Source of the DNA: Reyranella sp.
GTDB taxonomy: Bacteria > Pseudomonadota > Alphaproteobacteria > Reyranellales > Reyranellaceae
NCBI GenBank assembly: GCA_004296815.1
Contig: SCVT01000307.1
Span: 1 to 26,031, forward strand
Reading direction: 5' to 3'
Length of the DNA stretch: 26,031 bases
Notes under the pieces: generated by a model
The model's input: only the letters and a program-made list of their open reading frames with translations
What the model was told of the DNA's origin: nothing
Databases searched by the model: none
Made by a program: the position numbers and the translations under genes
Part shown: positions 15,115-24,159 of the stretch, piece after piece
Position numbering within the stretch: the first letter of the stretch is position 1
Layout of the letters: each line of letters begins with the position of its first letter

Positions 15115-17342
15115 AGAAGCTCGCGCCGTGCCTGCTCGCAGGCACCGTCCTGCTGGCAACGTTGCCCGCCATCGCACAAGCGCCGCCGGTGCCCGAGACG
15201 CCGTCGGGCACGCCGATCCCGCCGCTGAAGAAGCCGGAGCAGGGGCAGTCGTCCACCCACGTCCTGCCCGAGGGCTTCATCACCGCGACCGGCCGCTACG
15301 AGCCGATCAACCGAATCGCCGGCACGGTGCAGGTGATTCACCAGGATCGCATCGAGAAGTCGACGGCGCTGTCGGTGGGTGAGCTGCTGTCGGAGAACGC
15401 CGTCGGCTTCATGAGCGAATGGACCCCCGGCCAGACCTCGATCAATATCCGCGGTGCCGCGTCGGAAGGCCAGGGCCGCGACTTCCGCAGCCAGGTGCTG
15501 GTGCTGATCAACGGCCATCGTGCCGGCACCGCCAACGTCTCCAAGCTCTCCAATGCCGACATCCAGCGCATCGAGATCGTGCGCGGCCCGAGCTCCGTGA
15601 TCTACGGCAGCCAGAACATGGGCGGCGTCATCAACATCATCCTGAAGAACGGCCGCACCGCGCCGGGCGGCTTCATCCAGGGCGAGCTGGGCTCGTGGGA
15701 GCTGCTCGAGGGCCAGGCGCAGTATGGCGGCGTCACCCAGGGCGGCTTCGACTATTACGGCGGCGTCGCCGCGAGCTCGCGCAACAACTACGGCCTGCCC
15801 GGCGGCAAGACCGAGGAGAACACCGCCTACAAGCGCGTCAGCGCCACGGGCGTTTTCGGCTACCAGATCGACGAGAACAACCGCGTCGACATCACGGGGC
15901 GCACCGACGGCATCTACGATGCGGGCTTCCGCGGTTCGGCGGCCAACCTCTATGCCAACGACACCCGCACCAACACGACGGTCGACGTCAGCGTCACCGG
16001 CAACACGCCCGACAGAAAGGCCGGATACTTCTTCCAGGCCTACTACGCCAACGATGTCGACGCGCTCAACAATCCCTCGCCCTTCAGCCAGCTCAACACT
16101 TTCCCCAACCGCACCACCATCGACTACAACCGCCGCCAGATCGACATTGTCGGCACGCGGTTCCAGCCGAACTTCAACCTGTGGAAGGGCAACCAGCTGC
16201 TGGTCGGCCTCGACTGGGAGCGGAGCTGGATCCGCTCGGACCGCAACCGGCGCGGCGGTACGGCGGTGACGCAGACCTCGCCGCAGGACAACAACCAGAC
16301 CGAAAACGTCTTCGCTTTCTATCTCGAGGACTCGCAGAGCCTGTTCGACGACAGGCTCGTCGTGCGCGGCGGCATGCGCCAGACCTTCGGCAACACCTCG
16401 CTCGATTGGACGCCGTTCGCACCGACCCTGATCACCGGCACGACCAACTACCAGGTCACGACCTGGACGGCCGGCGGCACGTTCCAGGCGACCGACTGGC
16501 TGGGCTTCCGTGCCGGTGCCTCGACCGGCTTCCGCGCGCCGACCGCCACCGAGTTCGGCGCCAACTTCACCGTGACGCCGATCGGCACGACGATCTTCGG
16601 CAATCCCAATATCTCTCCGGAGACCAGCCAGCAGTGGGAAGTGGGCTCGACGTTGACCTGGGACGGCGGCCGCTTCGATGCGGTGCTCTTCCAGAACATC
16701 ATCGCCAACCGCATCACCGCGGTCACGATCTCCAACGTCGGCGGCCGCATCGTCCAGCAGTACCAGAACAACCCGTCCAACATCCTCGTCCAGGGCCTCG
16801 AGTTCCAGGCCGAGGCCGACATCCTAAAGAGCTTCAAGCTCAAGGTCGACGAGAGCTGGAACTGGCGGATGTTCGGCAACGGCTACTACAACCTCAGGAT
16901 GACCGACTACGGCGCCGTCGCCGCGGCCGGCACCGACATGGCGACCCGCATCAACCAGTACGGCATGGATATCGGGACCTCGTTCGGCCAGACCGGTACG
17001 CTGCTGCCGTGGAACTTCTTCCTTGTGGGCATCCTGCGCGGGCCGATGTGGTACAACACCGAGGAGAGCCTTTCGCCGGCCTTCTTCCCGGGGCAGGTCC
17101 GCTCGACGACGGTCTACCAGAAGGATCCGTTCTGGATCTGGAAGGCCCGCGGGGAGATCGAAGTGCACAAGGGCATCAAGCTGTTCGGCGCCGTGAACAA
17201 TATCTTCGACGTGAACCAGCACCCGATCTTCATCGCGCTCGACCAGACGACCTGCGTCGCCAACCGCCTCAACCAGAACGGCAGCTGCGGCACCTCGCTG
17301 CCGGGCCGCGAGTTCATCGTGGGCTTCCAGATGCGGTTCTGA
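15111..17342 (+). CDS. btuB: BtuB-like TonB-dependent outer-membrane receptor
   Basis: The 743-residue protein is the outer-membrane gate for active uptake of a large ligand, most likely cobalamin given the riboswitch and the ABC genes behind it. It has a Sec signal peptide (residues 1-24, cut after AIAQA), a proline-rich linker, and a TonB-box-like segment near FITATGR. A plug domain follows, with INIRGAASEGQGRDFRSQV, RIEIVRGPSSVIYGSQNMGG and INIILKNG, then a 22-strand barrel ending in the aromatic C-terminus VGFQMRF. It starts at ATG 15111 after a GGGGGACAAG ribosome binding site and overlaps the methyltransferase stop. It is longer than E. coli BtuB (594 mature residues). Other ligands (a metallophore, for example) cannot be excluded from sequence alone. 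Confidence 0.88.
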   Translation: MKKLAPCLLAGTVLLATLPAIAQAPPVPETPSGTPIPPLKKPEQGQSSTHVLPEGFITATGRYEPINRIAGTVQVIHQDRIEKSTALSVGELLSENAVGFMSEWTPGQTSINIRGAASEGQGRDFRSQVLVLINGHRAGTANVSKLSNADIQRIEIVRGPSSVIYGSQNMGGVINIILKNGRTAPGGFIQGELGSWELLEGQAQYGGVTQGGFDYYGGVAASSRNNYGLPGGKTEENTAYKRVSATGVFGYQIDENNRVDITGRTDGIYDAGFRGSAANLYANDTRTNTTVDVSVTGNTPDRKAGYFFQAYYANDVDALNNPSPFSQLNTFPNRTTIDYNRRQIDIVGTRFQPNFNLWKGNQLLVGLDWERSWIRSDRNRRGGTAVTQTSPQDNNQTENVFAFYLEDSQSLFDDRLVVRGGMRQTFGNTSLDWTPFAPTLITGTTNYQVTTWTAGGTFQATDWLGFRAGASTGFRAPTATEFGANFTVTPIGTTIFGNPNISPETSQQWEVGSTLTWDGGRFDAVLFQNIIANRITAVTISNVGGRIVQQYQNNPSNILVQGLEFQAEADILKSFKLKVDESWNWRMFGNGYYNLRMTDYGAVAAAGTDMATRINQYGMDIGTSFGQTGTLLPWNFFLVGILRGPMWYNTEESLSPAFFPGQVRSTTVYQKDPFWIWKARGEIEVHKGIKLFGAVNNIFDVNQHPIFIALDQTTCVANRLNQNGSCGTSLPGREFIVGFQMRF

Positions 17343-18229
17343 TGAAGGCGGCCGGTCTCGCGCTTCTCGTAGCCGCGGCTGCCCTCGCGGGCAACGCGGC
17401 CGCCGCCGAGCCGGTGACCGTGCGCGATGCACTGGGCCGCGAGGTGACGGTGCCGTCGCCGCCGCAGCGCATCGTGACGATCTTCTCCTCCAACACCGAG
17501 CTGGTCGCCTCGCTGGGCCTCGCCAACCGCATCGTGGGCATCGAGGCCTTCACGCGCTTTCCGCCCGAGGTGGTGGGGCGGCCGCTGGTCGGTGGGCGCC
17601 TCGGCTTCTCGGTCGATGCCGTGGTGGCGCGCGATCCCGACCTCGTGGTGGTGACGCCGGCGCGCCAGGCCGCCAACCAGCTCGTGGCGCCGATGGAGCG
17701 GCTCGGCATCCCGATCGTGGTGCTGCTGCATCGCACGGTGCCCGAGATCTTCTCCAACATCCGACTGCTCGCGAAGCTCTGCGGCGTCGTCGAGCGCGGC
17801 GAGGCGGTGGTCGCCGCCCTGCAGGCGCGGCTCGACAAGGTGCAGGCGCGCATCGCGGGCCAGAAGGCGCCGAGCGTCATCATGGTCACCGGCCGGCTGG
17901 GCAACGGCATGATGCTGATCGCCAGACCCGGCACCTATACCGGCGACGCGATTCTGCGGGCCGGCGGTCGCTTTGCGCTGGAGAGCGGCACGCTGGCGCA
18001 GGTCTCGCCCGAGGCGATCCTCAAGGCCGATCCCGATGTGCTGCTGTTCGCGGGCTCCGAGAAGGACATGAAGGAGCTGATCCAGCGTCCCGGCTGGGCA
18101 GACATGCGCGCGGTCCGCGACAAGCGGGCCTACGTGGTCGCGCGCGCGGAATTCCTGATCCCCGGTCCGCGCACCCTCGACGGGATCGAGAAGCTCGCGA
18201 CCCTCCTGCATCCCGTGGCGACGCGATGA
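17342..18229 (+). CDS. btuF: BtuF-like periplasmic corrinoid-binding protein
   Basis: The 295-residue product is a periplasmic binding protein of the FecB/BtuF class (two lobes joined by a long helix). It begins with a Sec signal peptide (about residues 1-22, AANAAAA-type end) with no lipobox cysteine. It continues with VTVRDALGREVTVPSPPQRIVTI, the usual start of this family, and VVARDPDLVVVTP. It would pass cobalamin from the receptor to BtuCD. The ATG at 17342 shares one base with the btuB stop (TGATG). A much longer in-frame upstream reading lies inside btuB and is spurious. Ligand identity is inferred from the riboswitch. Confidence 0.88.
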   Translation: MKAAGLALLVAAAALAGNAAAAEPVTVRDALGREVTVPSPPQRIVTIFSSNTELVASLGLANRIVGIEAFTRFPPEVVGRPLVGGRLGFSVDAVVARDPDLVVVTPARQAANQLVAPMERLGIPIVVLLHRTVPEIFSNIRLLAKLCGVVERGEAVVAALQARLDKVQARIAGQKAPSVIMVTGRLGNGMMLIARPGTYTGDAILRAGGRFALESGTLAQVSPEAILKADPDVLLFAGSEKDMKELIQRPGWADMRAVRDKRAYVVARAEFLIPGPRTLDGIEKLATLLHPVATR

Positions 18230-19206
18230 GAGCTTGGGCAGGGATGCTGCTGGTGCTGCTGGTCGCGATCATGATCGGCATCTCGGCCGGTCACGGCTGG
18301 GCCTCGCCTGCCGACGTGCTGCGCGCCATTGCGGGCGATCCCTCGCTCGGCAGCCGGCTGCTGGTCGAATGGCGCATCCCGCGCGTGCTGGCGGCGGCGC
18401 TGGTCGGTGCGCTGCTGGGGCTGGGCGGCACGGTCTTCCAGGGCGTGTTCCGCAATCCGCTGGCCGAGCCGTATCTGCTGGGCTCCGCGGGCGGCGCGGC
18501 GCTCGGCGCCACGGTGGCATTGCTGGTGCCGCTAGCCGTGCCGCAGTCGCTGCTGCTGCCGGTGCTGGCCTTCGCCGGCGCCTGGGGCGCCACCTTGCTC
18601 GTGATCGGCATCAGTCGCGTCTCGGGCGCGGTCGATGCCGCCGGCATGCTGCTGGCCGGTGTCGCGGTCGCTGCCATCCTGGGGGCGCTGCGCTCCTTCC
18701 TGATGCTGGCGCTCTCCGACGAGACGGTGAGCCTGCAGATCGTGCTGAGCTGGGTGCTGGGCGGTGTGCAGACGCCGAGCTGGCCGGTGCTGGGGCTGCT
18801 GGCCGCCATCACCGCGGCTTGCGTCGGACTCACGCTGCTGATCGCCGGTCGGCTCGACATCCTTGGCCTCGGCGAGACCATGGCGACGTCGTTCGGCCTT
18901 AACGTCCACCGCTTCATCATGCTGGCGGTGCTGGCGGGCTCGGTCGTGGTCGCTGCCGCCGTCGCATTCGGCGGGCTGGTGGCGTTCGTGGGGCTCGCCT
19001 CGCCGCACATCGCGCGCTGGCTGGTCGGCCCGTTGCACCGGCCGCTGCTGCCGGCCTCGGCGTTGATCGGCGCCATCGTGGTCACGGTGGGCGATGCCAT
19101 CGCGCGCTCGGCCCTGCCGCCGGCCGAGATTCCGTTGGGCCTCGTCACGGCGGTGGCGGGCGGGCCGTTCTTCATCATGCTGCTGGCGCAGAGGCTGCGG
19201 AAATGA
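18226..19206 (+). CDS. btuC: BtuC-like ABC transporter permease (FecCD family)
   Basis: The 326-residue integral membrane protein consists mostly of hydrophobic helices (about ten), as in the FecCD/BtuC family. Motifs seen are RIPRVLAAALVGALLGLGGTVFQGVFRNPLAEPYLLG near the N-terminal third (in pieces: WRIPRVLAA, GTVFQGVFRNPLAEP), the ATP-binding-protein contact GLGETMATSFGL, and FVGLASPHIARWLVGP. It forms the inner-membrane channel for BtuD-driven import. The start ATG overlaps the btuF stop, and the stop overlaps the btuD ATG. Confidence 0.93.
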   Translation: MRAWAGMLLVLLVAIMIGISAGHGWASPADVLRAIAGDPSLGSRLLVEWRIPRVLAAALVGALLGLGGTVFQGVFRNPLAEPYLLGSAGGAALGATVALLVPLAVPQSLLLPVLAFAGAWGATLLVIGISRVSGAVDAAGMLLAGVAVAAILGALRSFLMLALSDETVSLQIVLSWVLGGVQTPSWPVLGLLAAITAACVGLTLLIAGRLDILGLGETMATSFGLNVHRFIMLAVLAGSVVVAAAVAFGGLVAFVGLASPHIARWLVGPLHRPLLPASALIGAIVVTVGDAIARSALPPAEIPLGLVTAVAGGPFFIMLLAQRLRK

Positions 19207-19949
19207 CCGCGCTTTCTGCCGACAAGCTCACCGTGCGGCGCGGCGGCGCCACCCTGCTCGACGGGCTCTCGCTGTCACTCGGCCCCACCGGCTCGGTGGC
19301 CGTGATCGGCCCCAATGGTGCCGGCAAGTCGACCCTGCTGAAGGTGCTGGCCGGCATCGAGAGTCCAACCAGTGGCCGCATCCTGCTGGGCGACCGTGAC
19401 CTCGCCACGCTCTCGCATGCGACGCGCGCCCACTCGATCGGCTTCGTGCCGCAGCATTTCGATCCGCACTGGGATCTCTCCGTCGCCGAGCTGGTTCAGC
19501 TCGGCGCCGAGCGCGGCGAGCGCGTGCCTCAAAGCGCCGTCGACGCCACCATCGCCTCGTTCGAATTGGAAGGTCTCGGCGCGCGCCGCTGGTCGACGCT
19601 CTCGGGCGGCGAGCGGGCGCGCGTGCTGCTGGCGACCGTCCTCGTCGTCGATCCGCCGGTGCTGCTGGCCGACGAGCCGGCGGCGAGCCTCGACATCCGC
19701 CATCGCCTCGATGTCATCCAGGCGCTGGCCGCGCGCGGCCGCGAGCGGCTGTCGGTGGTCGTGGTGCACGATCTCGACCTCGCCTTTGCGTCCTTCGACC
19801 GGGTCGTGTTGATCGACCGCGGCAAGGTGGTGGCCGATGCGGCGGCAGCGGACCTGATCGACGATCCGCGCCTCGACGCGGCCTTCGGTGTGCGCTTCGA
19901 GCGGCTGAAGGTCGACGACGGCTGGTTGCTGCGCGCGCGGCGGACGTGA
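19203..19949 (+). CDS. btuD: BtuD-like ABC transporter ATP-binding protein
   Basis: This 248-residue ATPase drives the BtuCD-type importer at the inner membrane. It has Walker A GPNGAGKST (36-44), the ABC signature LSGGE (133-137), Walker B ending in LLADEP (Asp157-Glu158), a D-loop SLD and the switch histidine in VVVHDLD. It starts in the btuC stop (ATGA). It is the last overlapping gene of the operon; a 31-base gap follows before the ClC gene. Confidence 0.93.
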   Translation: MTALSADKLTVRRGGATLLDGLSLSLGPTGSVAVIGPNGAGKSTLLKVLAGIESPTSGRILLGDRDLATLSHATRAHSIGFVPQHFDPHWDLSVAELVQLGAERGERVPQSAVDATIASFELEGLGARRWSTLSGGERARVLLATVLVVDPPVLLADEPAASLDIRHRLDVIQALAARGRERLSVVVVHDLDLAFASFDRVVLIDRGKVVADAAAADLIDDPRLDAAFGVRFERLKVDDGWLLRARRT

Positions 19950-19980
19950 CAATATCGCGTCTCATCATCGGGGGACGCGT

Positions 19981-21351
19981 GTGACTTCAGGGGATCGACC
20001 GGCCGACCAACCGATCTCCGACGGCGCGTATTACTTCCTCGCGGCGCTCTGCGGCGTCGCCACGGGCGTGGTCGGCGCCGCCTTCCATCTCGTCGTCGAC
20101 AAGCTCGTGACCTGGCCGGCCTGGCTGGTGGCGCGCTTCGGCAACGAATGGCCGACCATCCTGTTGGCCGCCGGCATCGCCGCCGCAGGCCTGCTCGTGG
20201 CCTTCTTCATCACCCGCACCTTCGCGCGCGAGGCGGCGGGCAGCGGCGTGCAGGAGATCGAGGGTGCGATGGAAGGCCTGCGCGAGGTGCGCTGGCGCCG
20301 CGTCCTTCCCGTGAAGTTCGTAGGCGGCGTGCTGGCGCTCTCGTCGGGGCTCGTGGCCGGCCGCGAGGGACCGACCATCCATATGGGCGCGTCGATCGCC
20401 CAGGCGATCTCCGAGCGCATGGGCCTCACCGAAGCCGAATTGCGCGGCCTGCTGGCGGCCGGCGCCGCGGCGGGACTCGCCGCCGCCTTCAACGCGCCGC
20501 TGGCCGCGATCCTTTTCGTGATCGAGGAGACGCGCAAGCAGTTCCGCTACACTTTCCGCTCCTACACCGCCGTGATCATCGCCTCGGCCGCGAGCGCCAT
20601 CGGCATGGAGCTGGTCGGCGGCACCGCGCCGCCGCTGAAGCTCGACAATGCCGAGATGCCGCTGTCGCTGATCCCGGCCTTCCTGGTGCTGGGCGTGCTG
20701 CTGGGCGGGCTCGGGATCCTGTTCAACCGCACGCTGCTCTTCATGCTCGACTGGACAGCGGCCACCTTCCGGCGTGCGCCCTTCGTGCCGGCGCTGGTCG
20801 TCGGCGCGGTGGCCGGCGCGCTGGCGGTCGTCTTCCCGCAGGCGATCGGTGGTGGCGAGCTGATCATCCCGGGTCTGGTCACCGGCAATCTCGCGGTCAC
20901 GACCCTGCTGATCCTCGGACTGGTCCGCTTCGTGGGCGCCATGGTGAGCTATCCGGTGGGCGTCCCGGGCGGCATCTTCGCGCCCTTGCTCACCATCGCC
21001 ACCGTGTTCGGCCTGCTCGCGGCGGCGCTGCTGAACACGATTGCGCCGCTGCCGCCCTACGCGGCGGCGGCCTTCGCCATCGCCGCCATGGGCGGGCTGT
21101 TCTCCGCGACCATCCGCGCGCCGCTGGTGGGTGTTGTCCTCGCGGCGGAGCTGACCGGCGGCTACGCACTGCTGCTGCCGCTGATCGTGACCTGCGTGAC
21201 CGCCAATGCGGTGGCGCAGGCGCTGGGCGGACGGCCGGTCTACGAGCTCCTGCTGGAGCGCACGCTGCGGCTCGCCGGCCAGGTCATGCCGCCGCCGAGG
21301 GTCGGCGTCTCCGCGCCGGTCGGCGCCGACGACGAACCGCGGACTAAGTAA
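19981..21351 (+). CDS. ClC-family chloride channel/exchanger (ClcA-like)
   Basis: The 456-residue membrane protein carries the ClC anion-selectivity signatures GSGVQE (87-92), GREGPT (127-132, gating Glu129) and GGIFAP, plus a tyrosine in GGRPVYELL matching the inner-gate Tyr. Glu183 in FVIEETRKQF matches the proton glutamate of ClC-ec1, so an H+/Cl- exchanger is more likely than a channel. It starts at GTG 19981 behind a GGGGGA ribosome binding site. It may be co-transcribed with btuD (31-base gap), though no functional link with B12 is known to me. Its stop overlaps the convergent esterase gene by 8 bases. Confidence 0.93.
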   Translation: MTSGDRPADQPISDGAYYFLAALCGVATGVVGAAFHLVVDKLVTWPAWLVARFGNEWPTILLAAGIAAAGLLVAFFITRTFAREAAGSGVQEIEGAMEGLREVRWRRVLPVKFVGGVLALSSGLVAGREGPTIHMGASIAQAISERMGLTEAELRGLLAAGAAAGLAAAFNAPLAAILFVIEETRKQFRYTFRSYTAVIIASAASAIGMELVGGTAPPLKLDNAEMPLSLIPAFLVLGVLLGGLGILFNRTLLFMLDWTAATFRRAPFVPALVVGAVAGALAVVFPQAIGGGELIIPGLVTGNLAVTTLLILGLVRFVGAMVSYPVGVPGGIFAPLLTIATVFGLLAAALLNTIAPLPPYAAAAFAIAAMGGLFSATIRAPLVGVVLAAELTGGYALLLPLIVTCVTANAVAQALGGRPVYELLLERTLRLAGQVMPPPRVGVSAPVGADDEPRTK

Positions 21352-22435
21352 GGAACCAGTCCAGGATCCGCGCATTCTCGTCGCGCGGATAGGTGTGCGA
21401 GAGGTCGGCGATCTCGCGATAGAGTACGTCGGCGCCCGCGGCCTGTAGCGTGCGCTCGGCCATGTGTGCCATCTCGGGCGGGAACATCCAGTCCTGTGCG
21501 CCGTGCACGATATGGATCGGCAGGCCCCGCAGCCGGTCGGTGTCGGCGAAGTTCATCAGCAACGGATGGAAGCTCGCGGCGATGGGTGCGAGATGCGTGA
21601 AGCGGCAATCGCCGCGCAGCCCCAGCACGTAGGAGAAGGTGCCGCCGTCGCTCATGCCGGTCAGGAGCTGGCGCGAGGCATCGACGTTCCAGTCGCGCGC
21701 CACGTCCTCGACCATGCGGTCGATGCGCGGGCCGTCGACCTCGGGCTCCATCAGCGACCAGGTCGAGCCGAAGGCTGTCGGTGCGATCACGATGAAGCCG
21801 CGGGTGCGCGCCTCGCGCAGCCAGCTCCACAGGAAGGCGCCGCCGTTGCCGCTGCCGCCGTGCATGGCGACGACCAGCGGCCAGCGCCGGGCCGGGTCGT
21901 AATATTCGGGCACGTAGAAGGAGAAGCCGCCGCGCGTGCCGGCCGGCCCGCCGACATGATGGACGCCCACGTCGGGCCGCCTTGGATCGGCCGTTGCGAG
22001 GCGCCCCAGCAGGCCTGTGTCGGCGCGAGCTTCCTGCTCGAGGAAGAAGTGGCTGACGGGCTTGAGATGCGGGGCGAGAGGATAGAGCGCCTCGCAGGAA
22101 CGCGCATAGAAGCGCAGCGACCGGTAGGCGGCGACGATCGGCTGCGGCTCCTTCGGTGCAGCCAGCAGGCCCGCGATCGCCTGGCCGGCGCTCGCCGCCG
22201 CACGTTCGAGGTGGTCGCGCACCGGCGCGAGATGCCTCGGCCAGTTGGTTTCGCGCGACAGCTCGAAGGCGGGGCCGAGATCGTCGTTGCGTCCGCGGAC
22301 CGCCTCGATCACCTGGCCCAGCGTGTGCGGGGAGATGTGGCGGGTGGCAAACTCGATCGCGTGCAGGGCGCGCAAGGTCGCCGGCACCAACGCGGAGATG
22401 GCGTCGATGGCAGGCTCGGTGGCTTCTCCGCTCAT
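21344..22435 (-). CDS. Alpha/beta-hydrolase fold esterase (phospholipase/carboxylesterase-like)
   Basis: The 363-residue protein has a C-terminal hydrolase domain with a full catalytic triad: nucleophile Ser262 in TGMSDGG, Asp315 in HGAQDWMFP and His347 in LSHTYP. The oxyanion-loop sequence MHGGSGNGG lies at 191-199. The first 165 residues are an alpha-rich extension with no domain I recognise. No signal peptide is visible. The ATG at 22435 shares a base with the stop of the GMC oxidoreductase upstream on this strand, so the two are translated together. The substrate is unknown. The stop lies within the end of the convergent ClC gene. Confidence 0.85.
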   Translation of the reverse strand: MSGEATEPAIDAISALVPATLRALHAIEFATRHISPHTLGQVIEAVRGRNDDLGPAFELSRETNWPRHLAPVRDHLERAAASAGQAIAGLLAAPKEPQPIVAAYRSLRFYARSCEALYPLAPHLKPVSHFFLEQEARADTGLLGRLATADPRRPDVGVHHVGGPAGTRGGFSFYVPEYYDPARRWPLVVAMHGGSGNGGAFLWSWLREARTRGFIVIAPTAFGSTWSLMEPEVDGPRIDRMVEDVARDWNVDASRQLLTGMSDGGTFSYVLGLRGDCRFTHLAPIAASFHPLLMNFADTDRLRGLPIHIVHGAQDWMFPPEMAHMAERTLQAAGADVLYREIADLSHTYPRDENARILDWFLT

Positions 22436-24072
22436 CAGTCCTTCAGCACCGCGGCCTCGAGGGCCGGCTTGCCGCGGATCAGGTCGGCCGCCTTCTCGGC
22501 GATCATCAGCACCGAGGCGTTGAGGTTGGCCGAGGGCATGGTCGGCATGATCGAGGCGTCGGCCACGCGCAGCCCCTCGATGCCGCGCACGCGGAGCTGG
22601 TCGTCGACCACCGCGGTGGGGTCGCTGTCGGGCGCCATGCGGCAGGTGCCCATGAGATGGAAGGTCGTGGTGCCGCGCTCCTTGGCGGCCTGCAGCAGGT
22701 CGGCGTCCGACTGCTTCTCGGCGCCGGGGAACTCCTCGCGGTCGTAGTATTTGCTGAGCGGTCGCGAGCCCAGCAGCCGGCGCGCCAACTTCATGCCGGC
22801 CAGCAGCACGCGCCGGTCGCTCTCGGCCACGAGATAGTTCGGCTGAATGACGGGATGCTCGAACGGGTCGGCGGAGCGCGAGCGGACATAGCCGGTCGAA
22901 TCGGGCCGCTGCTGCCAGGAGGCGATGGTCATGCCGGGGAAGTCATCGAGCGTCGACTGCACGCCCTCCTTGTAGCTCGCCGGGGTGAAGGTGAGCTGCA
23001 GGTCGTAGTTGTCGACGGCTTCGTCGGATTTCCAGAAGACGTAGATCAGCGTCGGGTTGAGCGACAGCAGGCCGCGCCGCGTCGCAGCGTATTTCAGGAC
23101 CTCGCCAACCAGCCGCAGCCCCTTGGAACGCTCGTTGATGCTCGTCGCGTTCTTCACGCGCGCAACGAAGCGCGGTGCGTAGTGGTCGCGCAAATTCTCG
23201 CCGACGCCGGTCAGCTCGTGCTTCACCTCGATGCCCAGCGACCTCAGCAGCGGTGCCGGACCGATGCCCGAGACCTGCAGCAGCTGCGGCGAATTCACGG
23301 TGCCGCCGCACAGGATCACCTCTTTGCGCGCCTTCACCTCGACCGGGAAGCCGGTGCGGCCGCCCTTGTTGTAGCGTACGCCGACCGCGCGCTTGCCTTC
23401 GAGCACGATCGAAGTCGCGTGCGCGTTGGTGCGCACCGTGAGGTTGGGCCGCTTCATCGCGGGATGCAGATAGCCGCGCGCGGCGCTGACCCGGCGGCCG
23501 TTGGCGATGATGCGCTGCACGTAGCTCACGCCCGCTTGCATCGTGCCGTTGTAGTCGGGGTTGCGCGGGATGCCCTGCTCGACCGCGCCCTCGATGAAGG
23601 CCTCGCACAGGGGATCGCGCCAGTCGAGGTCGGTGATGGGCAAGTTGCCTTCGGTGCCGCGGAAGGTCGGGTCGCTCTCGCCCATGCGGTGTTCGCTGCG
23701 GCGGAAGTAGGGGAGCACGTCGGCATAGCCCCAGCCGCGGTTGCCGCGCTGCGCCCAACCGTCGAAGTCGAGCCGCTGGCCGCGATTGTAGATGTGGCCG
23801 TTGATCGAGGACGAGCCGCCCAGGGTCTTGCCGCGCGGCGCGGAGATGGCGCGGCCGCCGGTCCATTCGCTGGGCTCGGACTTGTAGAGCCAGTTCACGC
23901 TGGGATTGACCAGCGTGTACATGAAGCCCGCGGGAATGTGGATGAACGGATGCCAGTCGCGCGGACCGGCCTCGAGCACGCAGACCGTGACGTTCGGATC
24001 CTCGCTCAGCCGGTTGGCCAGCACGCTGCCCGCCGAGCCGGCCCCCACGATCACATAGTCGAAACTCTCCAT
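22435..24072 (-). CDS. GMC-family FAD-dependent oxidoreductase (choline dehydrogenase-like)
   Basis: This 545-residue flavoenzyme oxidises an alcohol. It has the N-terminal dinucleotide motif GAGSAG (10-15) with Glu34 for the FAD ribose, the GMC signature around RGKTLGGSSSINGHIYNRG (about 80-98), the second signature GGTVNSPQLLQVSGIGP, and the C-terminal catalytic pair His472 (HLMGTCRM) and Asn516 (PSANLNAS). The His-Asn pair is as in choline oxidase/dehydrogenase. No signal peptide is seen. Choline itself is not proven as substrate; related enzymes use polyethylene glycol, fatty or aryl alcohols. It is coupled to the esterase downstream (TGATG). Its ribosome binding site lies in a perfect hairpin. 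Confidence 0.93.
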   Translation of the reverse strand: MESFDYVIVGAGSAGSVLANRLSEDPNVTVCVLEAGPRDWHPFIHIPAGFMYTLVNPSVNWLYKSEPSEWTGGRAISAPRGKTLGGSSSINGHIYNRGQRLDFDGWAQRGNRGWGYADVLPYFRRSEHRMGESDPTFRGTEGNLPITDLDWRDPLCEAFIEGAVEQGIPRNPDYNGTMQAGVSYVQRIIANGRRVSAARGYLHPAMKRPNLTVRTNAHATSIVLEGKRAVGVRYNKGGRTGFPVEVKARKEVILCGGTVNSPQLLQVSGIGPAPLLRSLGIEVKHELTGVGENLRDHYAPRFVARVKNATSINERSKGLRLVGEVLKYAATRRGLLSLNPTLIYVFWKSDEAVDNYDLQLTFTPASYKEGVQSTLDDFPGMTIASWQQRPDSTGYVRSRSADPFEHPVIQPNYLVAESDRRVLLAGMKLARRLLGSRPLSKYYDREEFPGAEKQSDADLLQAAKERGTTTFHLMGTCRMAPDSDPTAVVDDQLRVRGIEGLRVADASIMPTMPSANLNASVLMIAEKAADLIRGKPALEAAVLKD

Positions 24073-24082
24073 CCCCGCGTCT

Positions 24083-24099
24083 TCCTCCTGCCAGGAGGA
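24083..24099 (-). promoter_or_regulatory. Ribosome binding site of the GMC gene inside a perfect hairpin
   Basis: On the minus strand TCCTCCTGGCAGGAGGA is an 8+1+8 perfect inverted repeat. The 3' arm AGGAGGA is a near-ideal Shine-Dalgarno sequence ten bases before the ATG (24072). Folding (a 6-7 pair stem with a 3-5 base loop) would hide it from the ribosome. A second small hairpin CCACG/CGTGG lies at 24104-24117. The structure is read from the sequence; regulation by it is inferred. Confidence 0.6.
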
Positions 24100-24159
24100 T
24101 TGACCACGGGATCGTGGCCGGAGGCAATGGCCCGCAGCGATTCCGCCAGCCGGAGCGGC

